Below, piece by piece: positions 15,390 to 22,733 of a stretch of DNA of 35,326 bases (its first letter is position 1; every line of letters starts with the position of its first letter). Source of the stretch: Oscillospiraceae bacterium (GTDB taxonomy: Bacteria > Bacillota > Clostridia > Oscillospirales > Ruminococcaceae); assembly GCA_016296505.1 (NCBI GenBank), contig JAEDJD010000021.1:1-35326 (forward strand). The letters run 5' to 3'. Below the pieces are notes generated by a model. The model did not search any database. It was given only the letters and a program-made list of their open reading frames with translations, and had not been told where the DNA came from. The position numbers and the translations under genes were made by a program.

Positions 15390-16118
15390 ATGATCATTGC
15401 AATTTGTGACGATGATGAAAATTTCTGCCGGACATTGTATCAGATGGTGCGGATATATCTGCAAAACGTGAATTTTGACGCACAGCTGAGGCTTTTTGCA
15501 TCCGGTGAAGAACTGTGTCATGCAATGCAGCAGGAACGGATCACACTTGTGTTTCTGGATATTGAACTGACCGGCATGAACGGTGTCGATGTGGGACAGG
15601 TATTGCGGCATTCACAGTATTCCGATGTGCAGATCGTCTATGTATCTGCAAAAGAAGAATATGCCATGCAGCTCTTTCAGAACCGTCCGTTTGATTTTCT
15701 GGTCAAACCCATTTCGCAGCCCCGATTACATTCGCTCATGGATGAATACTTCCGGATTTTTCCACAGGAGGAACGTTATTTTTCCTACACCTCGGACAGA
15801 AAAAAAGCACAGATCGACACCTGCGAGATCCTCTATTTTGAAAGTGTCCGCAAACAACTTCGCATGGTGACAACGGACGGAACAACACTGATCTACAGTA
15901 AACTTTCAGAGATTCTGGAGCTGCGGTTCAGCCGACGGTTTCTGCGGATTCACCAGTCGTTCCTCGTCAACACCCAGCACATCGCACAGCTTCGCTATCA
16001 GGAAGTCATTTTGACGGACGGCACAACACTGCCCATCAGCCGCTCTTATCAGGATTCCGTCCGTGATTATATGATGCAGCATAGTCAGGAACGTGCAAAG
16101 AGGAGGAACGGGATATGA
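15390..16118 (+). CDS. LytTR-family response regulator
   Basis: The 242-residue product has a receiver domain (1 to about 125) with acidic pocket CDDDE (6-10), phospho-acceptor Asp57 in LVFLDIELTG and the late Lys in FLVKPIS. A LytTR DNA-binding domain follows (about 135-235: ILYFESVRKQLRMVTTDG, RRFLRIHQSFLVN, ILTDGTTLPISRSYQ). This AgrA/VirR-type architecture binds direct repeats upstream of target promoters. The stop overlaps the kinase ATG (ATGA). The likely target is the promoter at 17210, whose upstream repeat has the spacing expected for a LytTR dimer. Confidence 0.9.
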   Translation: MIIAICDDDENFCRTLYQMVRIYLQNVNFDAQLRLFASGEELCHAMQQERITLVFLDIELTGMNGVDVGQVLRHSQYSDVQIVYVSAKEEYAMQLFQNRPFDFLVKPISQPRLHSLMDEYFRIFPQEERYFSYTSDRKKAQIDTCEILYFESVRKQLRMVTTDGTTLIYSKLSEILELRFSRRFLRIHQSFLVNTQHIAQLRYQEVILTDGTTLPISRSYQDSVRDYMMQHSQERAKRRNGI

Positions 16119-17167
16119 ACACAGTATACCCCATGGAATTCTTGGTGTTTTCTATTGCACTTCTGCTGTATGTTTTTGCAGATTTCCGTCTGTCAAGGCT
16201 TTTGTATGGTGCTGCAAGAAAAGGACAGCTTGTGGAAATTCTTGCCCATATCGGATGTGCTGTTTTGGGTGAATGGATTTTATATTTCCAGCTTTGTCAT
16301 CATCAATACCTGCTGTGGGTGCCTGCCGCTGTTTTGGTATATCAGTTCCCAATTCTCTTTCTGTACGAATGCTCGCTGCGAAAAAATCTCCTGACGCTGC
16401 TGAAATTATTCGGCGGCGACTGGCTATACATTGCAGTATGGATTCTGGCAAATGACTCTGCTGAACACATTGACCATGAACTTCTGTTTCTGACGCTGTG
16501 CGGTGCAAAGCTTGTACTGACACTTCTGGCAGAATCCCATTACCGCCGCCGTGAAAAGGAACGGATTTCCCATCAGATGGAGCTATACCGTCATCAGATG
16601 GAACTCATGGAACAATCACAGGCACAGATCCGGTTTCTGCGGCATGATATGAAAAATCATCTGCTGCATATGCACCGGCTTCTGCTGGAACATGATGATG
16701 AACGGCTCAAAAACTATTTACAGGAAACTGCCGCACACCTTTCCGTTTCCCATGAATTTGTCCGTTCAGGCAATCGGGATATTGACAGTCTGCTCAATTA
16801 CAAACTTCTGACAGCAAAGCAGCTTGGGACGGAGATCACGACGGATATTGCGATTCCATCGGATTTGCAGATCACGTCCTTCGATGTGAACGTCATTCTC
16901 GGTAATCTTCTGGATAATGCCATGGAAGCACTGCAGGAATGCGAGGAACGGCGGCTGTTGCTCTCACTGCGTTATGATGCAGGACTCCTTTCCATCCTCC
17001 TGCAGAATACCTGTATGCAGAAACCACCTGCATTATCCGTCAAGGGGCAGGGACATGGAGTAGGACTGCACAGTGTCCGCCATGCACTGGAACATTATCA
17101 TGGACAATTGCAAACCGATTATCAGAATCATGTTTTCACTGCTTCCGCCGTACTATATATTCCCTGA
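16115..17167 (+). CDS. GHKL-type sensor histidine kinase
   Basis: The 350-residue membrane kinase has several N-terminal hydrophobic segments (roughly 5-25, 40-60, 65-85, 100-115, 122-140), a short coiled linker and the AgrC-like phospho-acceptor motif RHDMKNH (His177). The ATPase has N-box NVILGNLLDNAMEAL (about 259-273) and G-box GHGVGLHSV. GHKL kinases of this class often sense peptides through the membrane part. No peptide-precursor gene is obvious nearby, so the signal is unknown. It is translationally coupled to the regulator; its 3' end is followed at once by the operator and the terminator/promoter of the transporter genes. Confidence 0.88.
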   Translation: MNTVYPMEFLVFSIALLLYVFADFRLSRLLYGAARKGQLVEILAHIGCAVLGEWILYFQLCHHQYLLWVPAAVLVYQFPILFLYECSLRKNLLTLLKLFGGDWLYIAVWILANDSAEHIDHELLFLTLCGAKLVLTLLAESHYRRREKERISHQMELYRHQMELMEQSQAQIRFLRHDMKNHLLHMHRLLLEHDDERLKNYLQETAAHLSVSHEFVRSGNRDIDSLLNYKLLTAKQLGTEITTDIAIPSDLQITSFDVNVILGNLLDNAMEALQECEERRLLLSLRYDAGLLSILLQNTCMQKPPALSVKGQGHGVGLHSVRHALEHYHGQLQTDYQNHVFTASAVLYIP

Positions 17168-17172
17168 CAGCG

Positions 17173-17202
17173 GATTGTACCCATCCAGCCGCTGATTGTA
17201 CC
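17173..17202 (+). promoter_or_regulatory. Putative LytTR operator: two GATTGTACC repeats 21 bases apart
   Basis: GATTGTACC at 17173-17181 and 17194-17202, separated by 12 bases, ending 7 bases before the -35 hexamer. Two 9-base direct repeats with 12-base spacing are the known geometry of AgrA-type LytTR sites. Binding by the adjacent regulator is inferred. Confidence 0.6.
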
Positions 17203-17209
17203 AAGTCTA

Positions 17210-17238
17210 TTGCATACGAATTCCCGGAATGCTATAAT
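17210..17238 (+). promoter_or_regulatory. Promoter of the transporter operon
   Basis: TTGCAT (17210-17215), 17 bases, TATAAT (17233-17238) with TGC before it. The weaker -35 suits an activated promoter. Confidence 0.75.
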
Positions 17239-17265
17239 AAGCATACCCGGGAATTTCTTTTTTTT
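17219..17265 (+). terminator. Terminator of the kinase gene, enclosing the next promoter's -10
   Basis: AATTCCCGG (17219-17227) pairs with CCGGGAATT (17247-17255), and inside it ATGC pairs with GCAT (17229-17232, 17241-17244); a T-rich run to 17265 follows. The loop contains TATAAT, so the transporter transcript begins inside the hairpin and cannot form it. Confidence 0.7.
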
Positions 17266-17278
17266 GGAGGCGGTCGGA

Positions 17279-17863
17279 ATGAAAGAAAAAACTGTCAATG
17301 CAAAAAACATCATCATCCGTTTTCTGCTGGTGATCGCAGCATTATTTCTGCTCCTAAACGGCGTGTGGCTGTATTTCGGACAGCACTATTATGTAACCGT
17401 TGCAAACAATGCAGAGATGACGAAATCCCGAACTGGCGGGCCAACGCATTATGAACTGTCCATTCCCATTCCGGAGGAAAACAGCACAGCACGCTACAGC
17501 ATCACCTGTCCGCAATATCTTCGATTCGGATTCGGCTATTTTGCGTCCGAAGAACCGGATTCGTATGTGGAACAGGATGGAAAATGGCTGTATCCATCCG
17601 ATTTTCATATTTTTCTGACCATCCATCCTGAGCTGTTCGGAAAGCCACGCTATCAGCTGTCGATTTATGATTACAGAAATACAAATGCCGATCTTCTTGC
17701 CGGAAGAACCGAAAATCTCGAACCCGAAATCTATATGCTCAATGTGGACGAAAACATGGAGATCCTGCAGGAACTGACCTATGGCAGCAGAGCGGCCTAT
17801 GATGCAGCGTATGAAGATGCCTATGCACTGTTCTGCCGTGCAAAGGCGGTGTTCGGTCTATGA
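17279..17863 (+). CDS. Membrane-anchored extracellular protein of the DUF1430 transporter operon
   Basis: A 194-residue product from ATG 17279, preceded by TTGGAGGCGG; the in-frame ATG at 17210 lies upstream of the predicted transcript start. One membrane helix (about 11-31) is followed by a roughly 160-residue outside domain rich in aromatic and acidic residues (YYVTVANNAEM, HYELSIPIPEE, YSITCPQYLRFGFGYF). I recognise no family. In lactococcin-972-type loci a small secreted bacteriocin gene precedes the permease; this protein occupies that place but is longer and does not look like lactococcin. It may be a sensor, immunity or accessory subunit. Its stop overlaps the permease ATG. Confidence 0.75.
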   Translation: MKEKTVNAKNIIIRFLLVIAALFLLLNGVWLYFGQHYYVTVANNAEMTKSRTGGPTHYELSIPIPEENSTARYSITCPQYLRFGFGYFASEEPDSYVEQDGKWLYPSDFHIFLTIHPELFGKPRYQLSIYDYRNTNADLLAGRTENLEPEIYMLNVDENMEILQELTYGSRAAYDAAYEDAYALFCRAKAVFGL

Positions 17864-19812
17864 GAATTGTCAAATATCTGACGCTTGCAGTACTGCTTGC
17901 GGCGGTGCTGATGCTATCAGCGGAGAGCAGACTTTTGTATTCGGTGAATTTTGCATTCAGCCCTTTGCAGGTCTATTATGATCTGGAATTATCGGAGGAT
18001 GACCTGCCTTTGCTTTCAGAACTTGCAGATCAGCAGGATATGCTGCTTTGCATCACAGATCACAATATAGCGGATACGCAGACGCTGACCATCTATGCCA
18101 ATGCAGATGAAGCAGCACTTCTCGAACGGCTCCATGTCCGCTGCGGTGAATTCTGCAGTCTTTTCTGGAAAACACCTGTGCAGATTCGTCTGCATCCGAT
18201 TGCCTGTGCGGATACAGCGGACGAGGCAATCCGTGTCTATGTCTTTGGTGACAACCGGATGGCATTGGAACGTGAACTGGAGAAGCACTTCACCATTGTC
18301 TCCGGCAATGTGCTGACACAGGATAACGCTGTTTCCATCATTGCTGTCGGTTATCTTGCATGGGGGCTTCTGATTCTGTTTGCATTCTTTCTGTCTGCAT
18401 TCGACGTACAGGCAAGGAAACGCAGCAGCTTTATCCGCATTCTGAACGGAGCATCGCCGATGAAGCTTGTCGGCTGGCATATTCTGACAGAAGTGCTGAT
18501 CATGTTACCGCTGATCGGTGCTGTCATCTCTATCACAAACTGCTATTCGACCGTCATCACAGATGCACAGCTTTGGATCTGTATGGCGATTCTGCTTCTT
18601 GCTTGTGCCGTGCCCTATGCCGTACTTTCGGGCATCAGCTACAAAATCATCACACAGGAACGTATCGTAGCGGCGAAGCTTCTGAATTTCGGGTATGTTT
18701 ACAAAACAATTCTTTTGTGCCTGACAATCATCGTATTTGGTTTGACAGCATCCGTCGGGACGGCGTTTTTCCAGAATCTGAAAGCACTGTACTATGCAGA
18801 GGATTATCGGGATTACAGCTTTGTCAGAATCGAGACCTCGGAAGTCAATTGGTTTGCCTCAAACGAGATCGAAGATTATGTGAATTATCAGGAACTGACG
18901 AATCTGCGGATCGAGGAAATTTATCGGCAGTACTATGACAGCCACGATGCACTGATTATTGAACCGGTTTTGCAGGATGCAGAAAATATCAGCATGATTT
19001 ACTGCAGCGGAAATGCAGCGGACTATATCGGTAATTTATTTCGGGAGTATCGGGATGAACTGCATGGGAGGCAAGCGGTTCTGTTTTTACCGGAGAGTGC
19101 CGGGCAGGCGGAGCAGTATCTGCAATCCTCGGAACAGCTCCTGCGGCAATATGCTGGAGAACAGTGGCATCCCGAAATCCATATCATTCCCTATACAGGA
19201 CGAAAAACAGGATTTTGCTTCATGCCCTCCGAGGATACAATGCTGAAAATCGTACCCGATCCTGTCGTACTATATTGTGCAGCCACACCGGAAGAAATCG
19301 GGGCATTGCTGACGGAAACCAAGAAAATCCCGATTCAGGGACTTGCATTCCGTGTCGATGAAACGATGCAGCAGGAACTGGAGTCACGGGAGGATATTCT
19401 GTTTGAGTTCACGCCGATCGGTACAGCGATACAGAATAATGTGAACGAATCAAAACGACTCTGCGGTGCATTGGCAATGGTATGTGCGGTATTCATTGCT
19501 CTGAATCTGTTTGTGAGCGGCTTTCTCATCCGCATGGAGTATCGGCTTCGTGCAAAAGAATATTGCATCAAGACCATTCTGGGCTATACAATGATGCAGA
19601 AATTCGGCAGCTTTCTGCTGCTTTCCGCATTGTCGATACTGCTCAGTGGTGCAGCGGCTGCACTTTTGCAAATACAGCTTGCAGTGAGTCCCGTGGTGAT
19701 TTTCTGGATTTGCATCGGAATGTTTCTTGCAGATGCCACTGCCGTCCTGATCTATGCAGTGCGGACGGAACGGGGCAGCATCGTGCAATGCCTGAAAGGA
19801 GGGGCGTTATGA
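17860..19812 (+). CDS. DUF1430 / bacteriocin-associated integral membrane protein (ABC permease)
   Basis: The 650-residue protein has an N-terminal helix (about 5-25), a large outside domain (about 30-155) and four helices (about 160-180, 205-225, 235-260, 275-300). A second large outside domain (about 305-540) and three C-terminal helices follow (about 545-570, 590-612, 620-640). This plan and size match the lactococcin-972-associated membrane proteins (DUF1430), which work with a TIGR03608-type ATPase. They resemble MacB/FtsX-like permeases and are thought to export or remove peptides. Coupled by ATGA overlaps to the genes on both sides. Substrate unknown. Confidence 0.75.
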   Translation: MRIVKYLTLAVLLAAVLMLSAESRLLYSVNFAFSPLQVYYDLELSEDDLPLLSELADQQDMLLCITDHNIADTQTLTIYANADEAALLERLHVRCGEFCSLFWKTPVQIRLHPIACADTADEAIRVYVFGDNRMALERELEKHFTIVSGNVLTQDNAVSIIAVGYLAWGLLILFAFFLSAFDVQARKRSSFIRILNGASPMKLVGWHILTEVLIMLPLIGAVISITNCYSTVITDAQLWICMAILLLACAVPYAVLSGISYKIITQERIVAAKLLNFGYVYKTILLCLTIIVFGLTASVGTAFFQNLKALYYAEDYRDYSFVRIETSEVNWFASNEIEDYVNYQELTNLRIEEIYRQYYDSHDALIIEPVLQDAENISMIYCSGNAADYIGNLFREYRDELHGRQAVLFLPESAGQAEQYLQSSEQLLRQYAGEQWHPEIHIIPYTGRKTGFCFMPSEDTMLKIVPDPVVLYCAATPEEIGALLTETKKIPIQGLAFRVDETMQQELESREDILFEFTPIGTAIQNNVNESKRLCGALAMVCAVFIALNLFVSGFLIRMEYRLRAKEYCIKTILGYTMMQKFGSFLLLSALSILLSGAAAALLQIQLAVSPVVIFWICIGMFLADATAVLIYAVRTERGSIVQCLKGGAL

Positions 19813-20441
19813 TAGAACTGATTGGCGTAAGCAAAGCCTTTGGGGAACGTGTGCTGTATCGGGATCTGCACCTGACGATCCATGATGGGGAATTTGTAGT
19901 GCTGACCGGTGCAAGCGGATGCGGAAAAACCACTCTGCTTGACATGATCGGCGGAATTGAACCGCTTGATGCAGGAAGCATTCTGGTGGACGGCATGGAT
20001 ATTTCCAAACGTAAAAACAGGCTGATCTACTTCCAGACAAAGCTGGGAATGCTGTTTCAGAATTTTGCATTGATCGAAACGATAAACGTCCGGAAAAATC
20101 TGGAACTGATACAGAAACGGAGCCGCAGTGAGATTTCGATAGAGGAGGCACTTCACCGTGTCGGAATGGAAGAATACCTGGAAAAGCAGGTTTGTACACT
20201 ATCCGGCGGTGAACAGCAGCGAATTGCACTTGCAAGGCTGATGGTCAAAAAATGCAGCATCATTCTTGCAGATGAACCAACCGGTTCATTGGATGCCGGA
20301 AATGCGGCGAAAGTAATGTCGATTCTTTCTGATTTGAACAAGATGGGGAAAACCGTGGTCATGGTCACACACGATACCCAGTATCAGACAATGGGCAGCA
20401 GAGAGATTGCGATTGACAGAATCAGAAATTGTAAGCAATAA
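19809..20441 (+). CDS. ABC transporter ATPase, lactococcin-972 group
   Basis: The 210-residue ATPase begins at ATG 19809 (overlapping the permease stop, with GGAGGGG just upstream). The frame is open further left but that is permease antisense-frame noise. All motifs are present: Walker A GASGCGKT (34-41), Q-loop MLFQNF (Gln84), signature LSGGEQQR (131-138), Walker B IILADEPTGS (151-160), H-loop VTHD (186-189). Size and partner fit TIGR03608 ATPases, related to MacB/LolD enzymes that drive mechanotransmission rather than channel transport. Last gene of the operon. Confidence 0.9.
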   Translation: MIELIGVSKAFGERVLYRDLHLTIHDGEFVVLTGASGCGKTTLLDMIGGIEPLDAGSILVDGMDISKRKNRLIYFQTKLGMLFQNFALIETINVRKNLELIQKRSRSEISIEEALHRVGMEEYLEKQVCTLSGGEQQRIALARLMVKKCSIILADEPTGSLDAGNAAKVMSILSDLNKMGKTVVMVTHDTQYQTMGSREIAIDRIRNCKQ

Positions 20442-20443
20442 GA

Positions 20444-20481
20444 AAACCCCGTACAGAATCGTAAGAATCTGCACGGGGTTT
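20444..20481 (+). terminator. Hairpin after the transporter operon
   Basis: AAACCCCGT / ACGGGGTTT (20444-20452, 20473-20481) with inner CAGA / TCTG pairing. Only a short T-run is present, so it may act with a factor or as an RNA 3' end stabiliser. Confidence 0.6.
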
Positions 20482-20649
20482 GGTGTCCTATTCGGTTATT
20501 TGTTGATTCTCCGTTAAGAGTATCTGCCATATTTCGGAGGGTGCATTTTTTGTTGGGGTAAAAGTTATCGTTTCTGATTGATAAGTGGTGAGGGTGCAAA
20601 AAGTTGATGGACGATAATGTATTGCATCTGATAAAAAGAGGGCTCCTGC

Positions 20650-20865
20650 CTAAAAAATCTTTCTTTTCAGTGGCGAACCACAGAGAGCGCATTTACCGTC
20701 TATAAATCTATTACTACCACATTTTTTGCATATTACACCTTCGTGAATTTCAATAGGTAATGGAAACGGGTGCGTTTTCCTGTTCGATTGATTGCACTCT
20801 ATGCACGGATTATGTATGCACTTTATCTTTCCAAGATGATATGGACAGGTTTTACATTTATTCAT
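20650..20865 (-). CDS. Small zinc-ribbon protein
   Basis: A 71-residue product with nine cysteines: CKTC near the N-terminus, CIHNPCIEC, CKKC, and CALC near the C-terminus. The last two CxxC pairs make a classic zinc ribbon (ICKKCGSNRFIDGKCALCG) and the first set probably binds a second zinc. TGAGGAA lies 5 bases before the ATG. No promoter is clear. The 170 bases between this gene and the ABC operon hold no gene that I can support, only two copies of GAGGGTGCA. Function unknown. Confidence 0.55.
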   Translation of the reverse strand: MNKCKTCPYHLGKIKCIHNPCIECNQSNRKTHPFPLPIEIHEGVICKKCGSNRFIDGKCALCGSPLKRKIF

Positions 20866-20910
20866 AAATTCCTCACTTATTATTCATTATGGTAATTGCG
20901 AGTTTGAAAA

Positions 20911-21072
20911 CTAATCAAGACTTTTGAAATATTCCAATAGCAAATGTAAATTCGCAAATGATAATCCATCTACTGCAGAAGTATGTGAAACCAAGATTGG
21001 TGTCAAGCCACTCTTCATTGCTCCGACATAGTCTTTTTCTATTGAATCTCCTATATGCAGGTGAGATTTTGG
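20911..21072 (-). pseudogene. C-terminal remnant of a HAD-superfamily hydrolase
   Basis: The leftward frame reads FRIPKSHLHIGDSIEKDY, VGAMKSGLTPILVSH, then LLLEYFKSLD and TAG. GDSIEKDYVGAMKSG is HAD motif IV with its cofactor aspartates. The nucleophile motif and cap are missing; the frame hits a stop just upstream where the phage-like genes begin. About 54 residues survive. Confidence 0.65.
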
Positions 21073-21136
21073 AATGCGAAAAGGTCACGCACTGGATGCC
21101 GCTGCCGGAACCGCCGGAGGGAGGTGTCACGAAATC

Positions 21137-21388
21137 ATGACAGACAGCACCTGCATTTGCTGCGGCAAAATCATCCCGGAGGGCAGGCAGATATGCCTTG
21201 CTTGTGGGGATTATGATGATATGCAGACATTCAAGCCACGAATCCGGACGCACGGTGACCAGATCAGAGCAATGAGCAACAGCGACCTTGCGAATATGAT
21301 TGCGCGTCTCGCAAAGCTAGACTGTCTCGATGAGGTTGCACTGTTCAACTGGTTTGAAATGGAAATCCTGAAAGAGAAGAAAGGATGA
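21137..21388 (+). CDS. Small phage/ICE protein with zinc-knuckle-like N-terminus
   Basis: An 83-residue product from ATG 21137, behind GGAGGGAGGTG. It opens with CICCGKIIPEGRQICLACG, a CxxC pair set that can bind zinc, followed by a helical tail (MSNSDLANMIARLAKL, then ALFNWFEMEILK). Short proteins of this form occur beside the DUF1492-type regulators of Firmicute prophages and ICEs, as here (7-base gap to the next gene). Precise role unknown. Confidence 0.55.
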   Translation: MTDSTCICCGKIIPEGRQICLACGDYDDMQTFKPRIRTHGDQIRAMSNSDLANMIARLAKLDCLDEVALFNWFEMEILKEKKG

Positions 21389-21394
21389 CTGAAT

Positions 21395-21817
21395 TTGAAT
21401 CCGAAAGACTACCTCCAGCAATATCGCGACACGATCAGCCGCATCCAGTCGCTGGAAAATCACATGGAAGAGCTGCGAGCGGAAAGTGACTACCTGCGCC
21501 CGGCAGGCGGTGAGCGCATCCGGCTGGATGCTGCCGCCGCCGATCTTGTGGACACCGGCGAGCAGATCGGCAGGCAAACGAAGCGCATGAAGGAATTGCA
21601 GCAGGAAGTCAGCCGGATCATTTTCACGGTCACCGCTGCAGACCGGCGCATTCTTCTCACGCTGGTATACATCGAGGGCAAGACTCTGCGGCAGGCTGCA
21701 TCGGTCATGAATTACAGCTATAGGCAGGTCAAGCGCATTCACCGCCACGCACTGCGCGATGTTGCCACTATTCTCGCTCAGAACGCGCACACGTGCGATT
21801 TTTTGGGGGCGGTCTGA
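21395..21817 (+). CDS. Phage DUF1492/ArpU-like sigma-type regulator
   Basis: A 140-residue protein started by TTG 21395, 7 bases after AAAGGATG. The N-terminal half is a coiled coil (QQYRDTISRIQSLENHMEEL). The C-terminal half is a sigma region 4-like HTH (ADRRILLTLVYIEGKTLRQ, AASVMNYSYRQVKRIHRHAL). Such DUF1492 proteins control late genes in Firmicute phages and related islands. No downstream late genes remain; a convergent terminator follows instead. Confidence 0.7.
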   Translation: MNPKDYLQQYRDTISRIQSLENHMEELRAESDYLRPAGGERIRLDAAAADLVDTGEQIGRQTKRMKELQQEVSRIIFTVTAADRRILLTLVYIEGKTLRQAASVMNYSYRQVKRIHRHALRDVATILAQNAHTCDFLGAV

Positions 21818-21851
21818 CGGTTTCGCCGCAAAGTTAGCCCTTGAAAGAGAA

Positions 21852-21891
21852 ACCCCTCTCAAATCGTGTTCTGGCGCGCTCTGAGAGGGGT
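21852..21891. terminator. Hairpin between convergent small genes
   Basis: ACCCCTCTCA (21852-21861) pairs with TGAGAGGGGT (21882-21891) over a 20-base loop between two convergent stop codons. Confidence 0.55.
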
Positions 21892-21897
21892 ATGCGG

Positions 21898-22089
21898 TTA
21901 TTCGGCTGCCTGATCGCGGCAGAGTTCATCAAGTGTCACGCCGAGCGCATCGGCGATCTTGATTGCATTCGATACAAGGCAGTCTCCACGGCGCTGAATG
22001 TCCTCAATCGTCCGCTTGGGGATGCCCGTGTCTTCACTTAACTGCGGAATTGTCACGCCGTGCTTTGTGCGCGCTTCTTTCAGGTTCAC
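21898..22089 (-). CDS. Cro/CI-type HTH repressor
   Basis: A 63-residue protein beginning VNLKEARTKHGVTIPQ at GTG 22089; GGAGG is 8 bases upstream, whereas the ATG at 22104 overlaps that site. The XRE helix-turn-helix is clear (TIPQLSEDTGIPKRTIEDIQRRG, then AIKIADALGVTLDELC). It follows the 48-residue gene by 64 bases and probably acts on the palindromic operator at 22333. Confidence 0.75.
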   Translation of the reverse strand: MNLKEARTKHGVTIPQLSEDTGIPKRTIEDIQRRGDCLVSNAIKIADALGVTLDELCRDQAAE

Positions 22090-22153
22090 TATATCGCCCT
22101 CCATTCCAAATTGCAGGGAGAGAAGCCGGACTGGCTGTCCGGCTCGCTCTGTC

Positions 22154-22300
22154 TTAGTCTTCGATCATGCTCTGGATTTCCTTGGAGAGTTCGTTCAGTT
22201 TGTCCATGCGCTCCTTTTCATCCTTCGCCTTGATTGCCTCCGAGATGAATTTCAGGATCAGCTTCAGGAAACTGTTGAACTGTTTGTCTGTCATTCCCAT
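22154..22300 (-). CDS. Small ICE/phage-type helical protein
   Basis: A 48-residue product, MGMTDKQFNSFLKLIL then KFISEAIKAKDEKERMDKL, starting at 22300 behind AAAGGAGGTGA. Proteins of this pattern recur in Firmicute integrative elements beside XRE regulators. Function unknown. It is first in the repressor transcript. Confidence 0.6.
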   Translation of the reverse strand: MGMTDKQFNSFLKLILKFISEAIKAKDEKERMDKLNELSKEIQSMIED

Positions 22301-22325
22301 GGTCTCACCTCCTTTCCATGATTCT

Positions 22326-22354
22326 ATTATGCCACGTTTTAACGTGTTTGTCAA
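22326..22354 (-). promoter_or_regulatory. Repressor promoter with palindromic operator in the spacer
   Basis: Minus strand TTGACA (22354-22349), 17 bases, CATAAT (22331-22326). The spacer holds CACGTT-TT-AACGTG (22333-22346), a 14-base palindrome. A repressor bound there would block polymerase, as in autoregulated Cro/CI circuits. Confidence 0.75.
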
Positions 22355-22407
22355 GTACTTTTCGCAAATTTCTCAAATAATTTTGTCAAGATTTCAAGGG
22401 AACATTC

Positions 22408-22460
22408 GGGGACATTTTTCCGGGACAATACTGACATGTCCCCATGAAATGTGCTACAAT
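22408..22460 (+). promoter_or_regulatory. Orphan rightward promoter with overlapping inverted repeat
   Basis: CTGACA (22431-22436), 18 bases, TACAAT (22455-22460) with TGC before it. GGGGACAT / ATGTCCCC (22408-22415, 22436-22443) overlaps the -35. No rightward gene follows, so the gene it served has been lost; 22461-22525 shows nothing else. Confidence 0.5.
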
Positions 22461-22525
22461 GTAAAATGAAAATGTTGTGTAGCTTGCGAGATGATACATA
22501 CCCTTTTCGGGCTTCACGGCAGCTT

Positions 22526-22729
22526 TCATTCTTGTCCTCCTGTTGTAGCCTGCATAACCTTTACATGAGTCGGGAGAAGAAAATCAACAGCAAAATCATC
22601 AAGTTTAAGGCTCTCTCCCTTAGCTTTTGTAAAATGACCTGCAAGCTCTTTATCCTTATGGTGCGAGATTTTCTTATACACCGTCTGAAACTTCAAATCA
22701 TAATTGCCGCACAATTCTTTCACCGTCAT
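22526..22729 (-). CDS. Small HTH-like DNA-binding protein, last gene of the LytTR operon
   Basis: A 67-residue product from ATG 22729 (GGAGG, 9 bases upstream), four bases after the HAD stop. MTVKELCGNYDLKFQTVYKKI looks like a helix-turn-helix, followed by a basic linker and LDDFAVDFLLPTHVK. The end (QATTGGQE) may be truncated, since it meets the decayed phage control region. Role unknown. Confidence 0.5.
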   Translation of the reverse strand: MTVKELCGNYDLKFQTVYKKISHHKDKELAGHFTKAKGESLKLDDFAVDFLLPTHVKVMQATTGGQE

Positions 22730-22733
22730 AACA

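Noticed and set aside
18360..18938. 192-codon rightward frame inside the permease gene
   Set aside because: Out-of-frame shadow; Ser/Arg/Cys-rich text without domain signals.
19482..19808. Upstream extension of the ABC ATPase
   Set aside because: Lies within the permease gene; the ATPase proper starts at 19809 with its own ribosome site.
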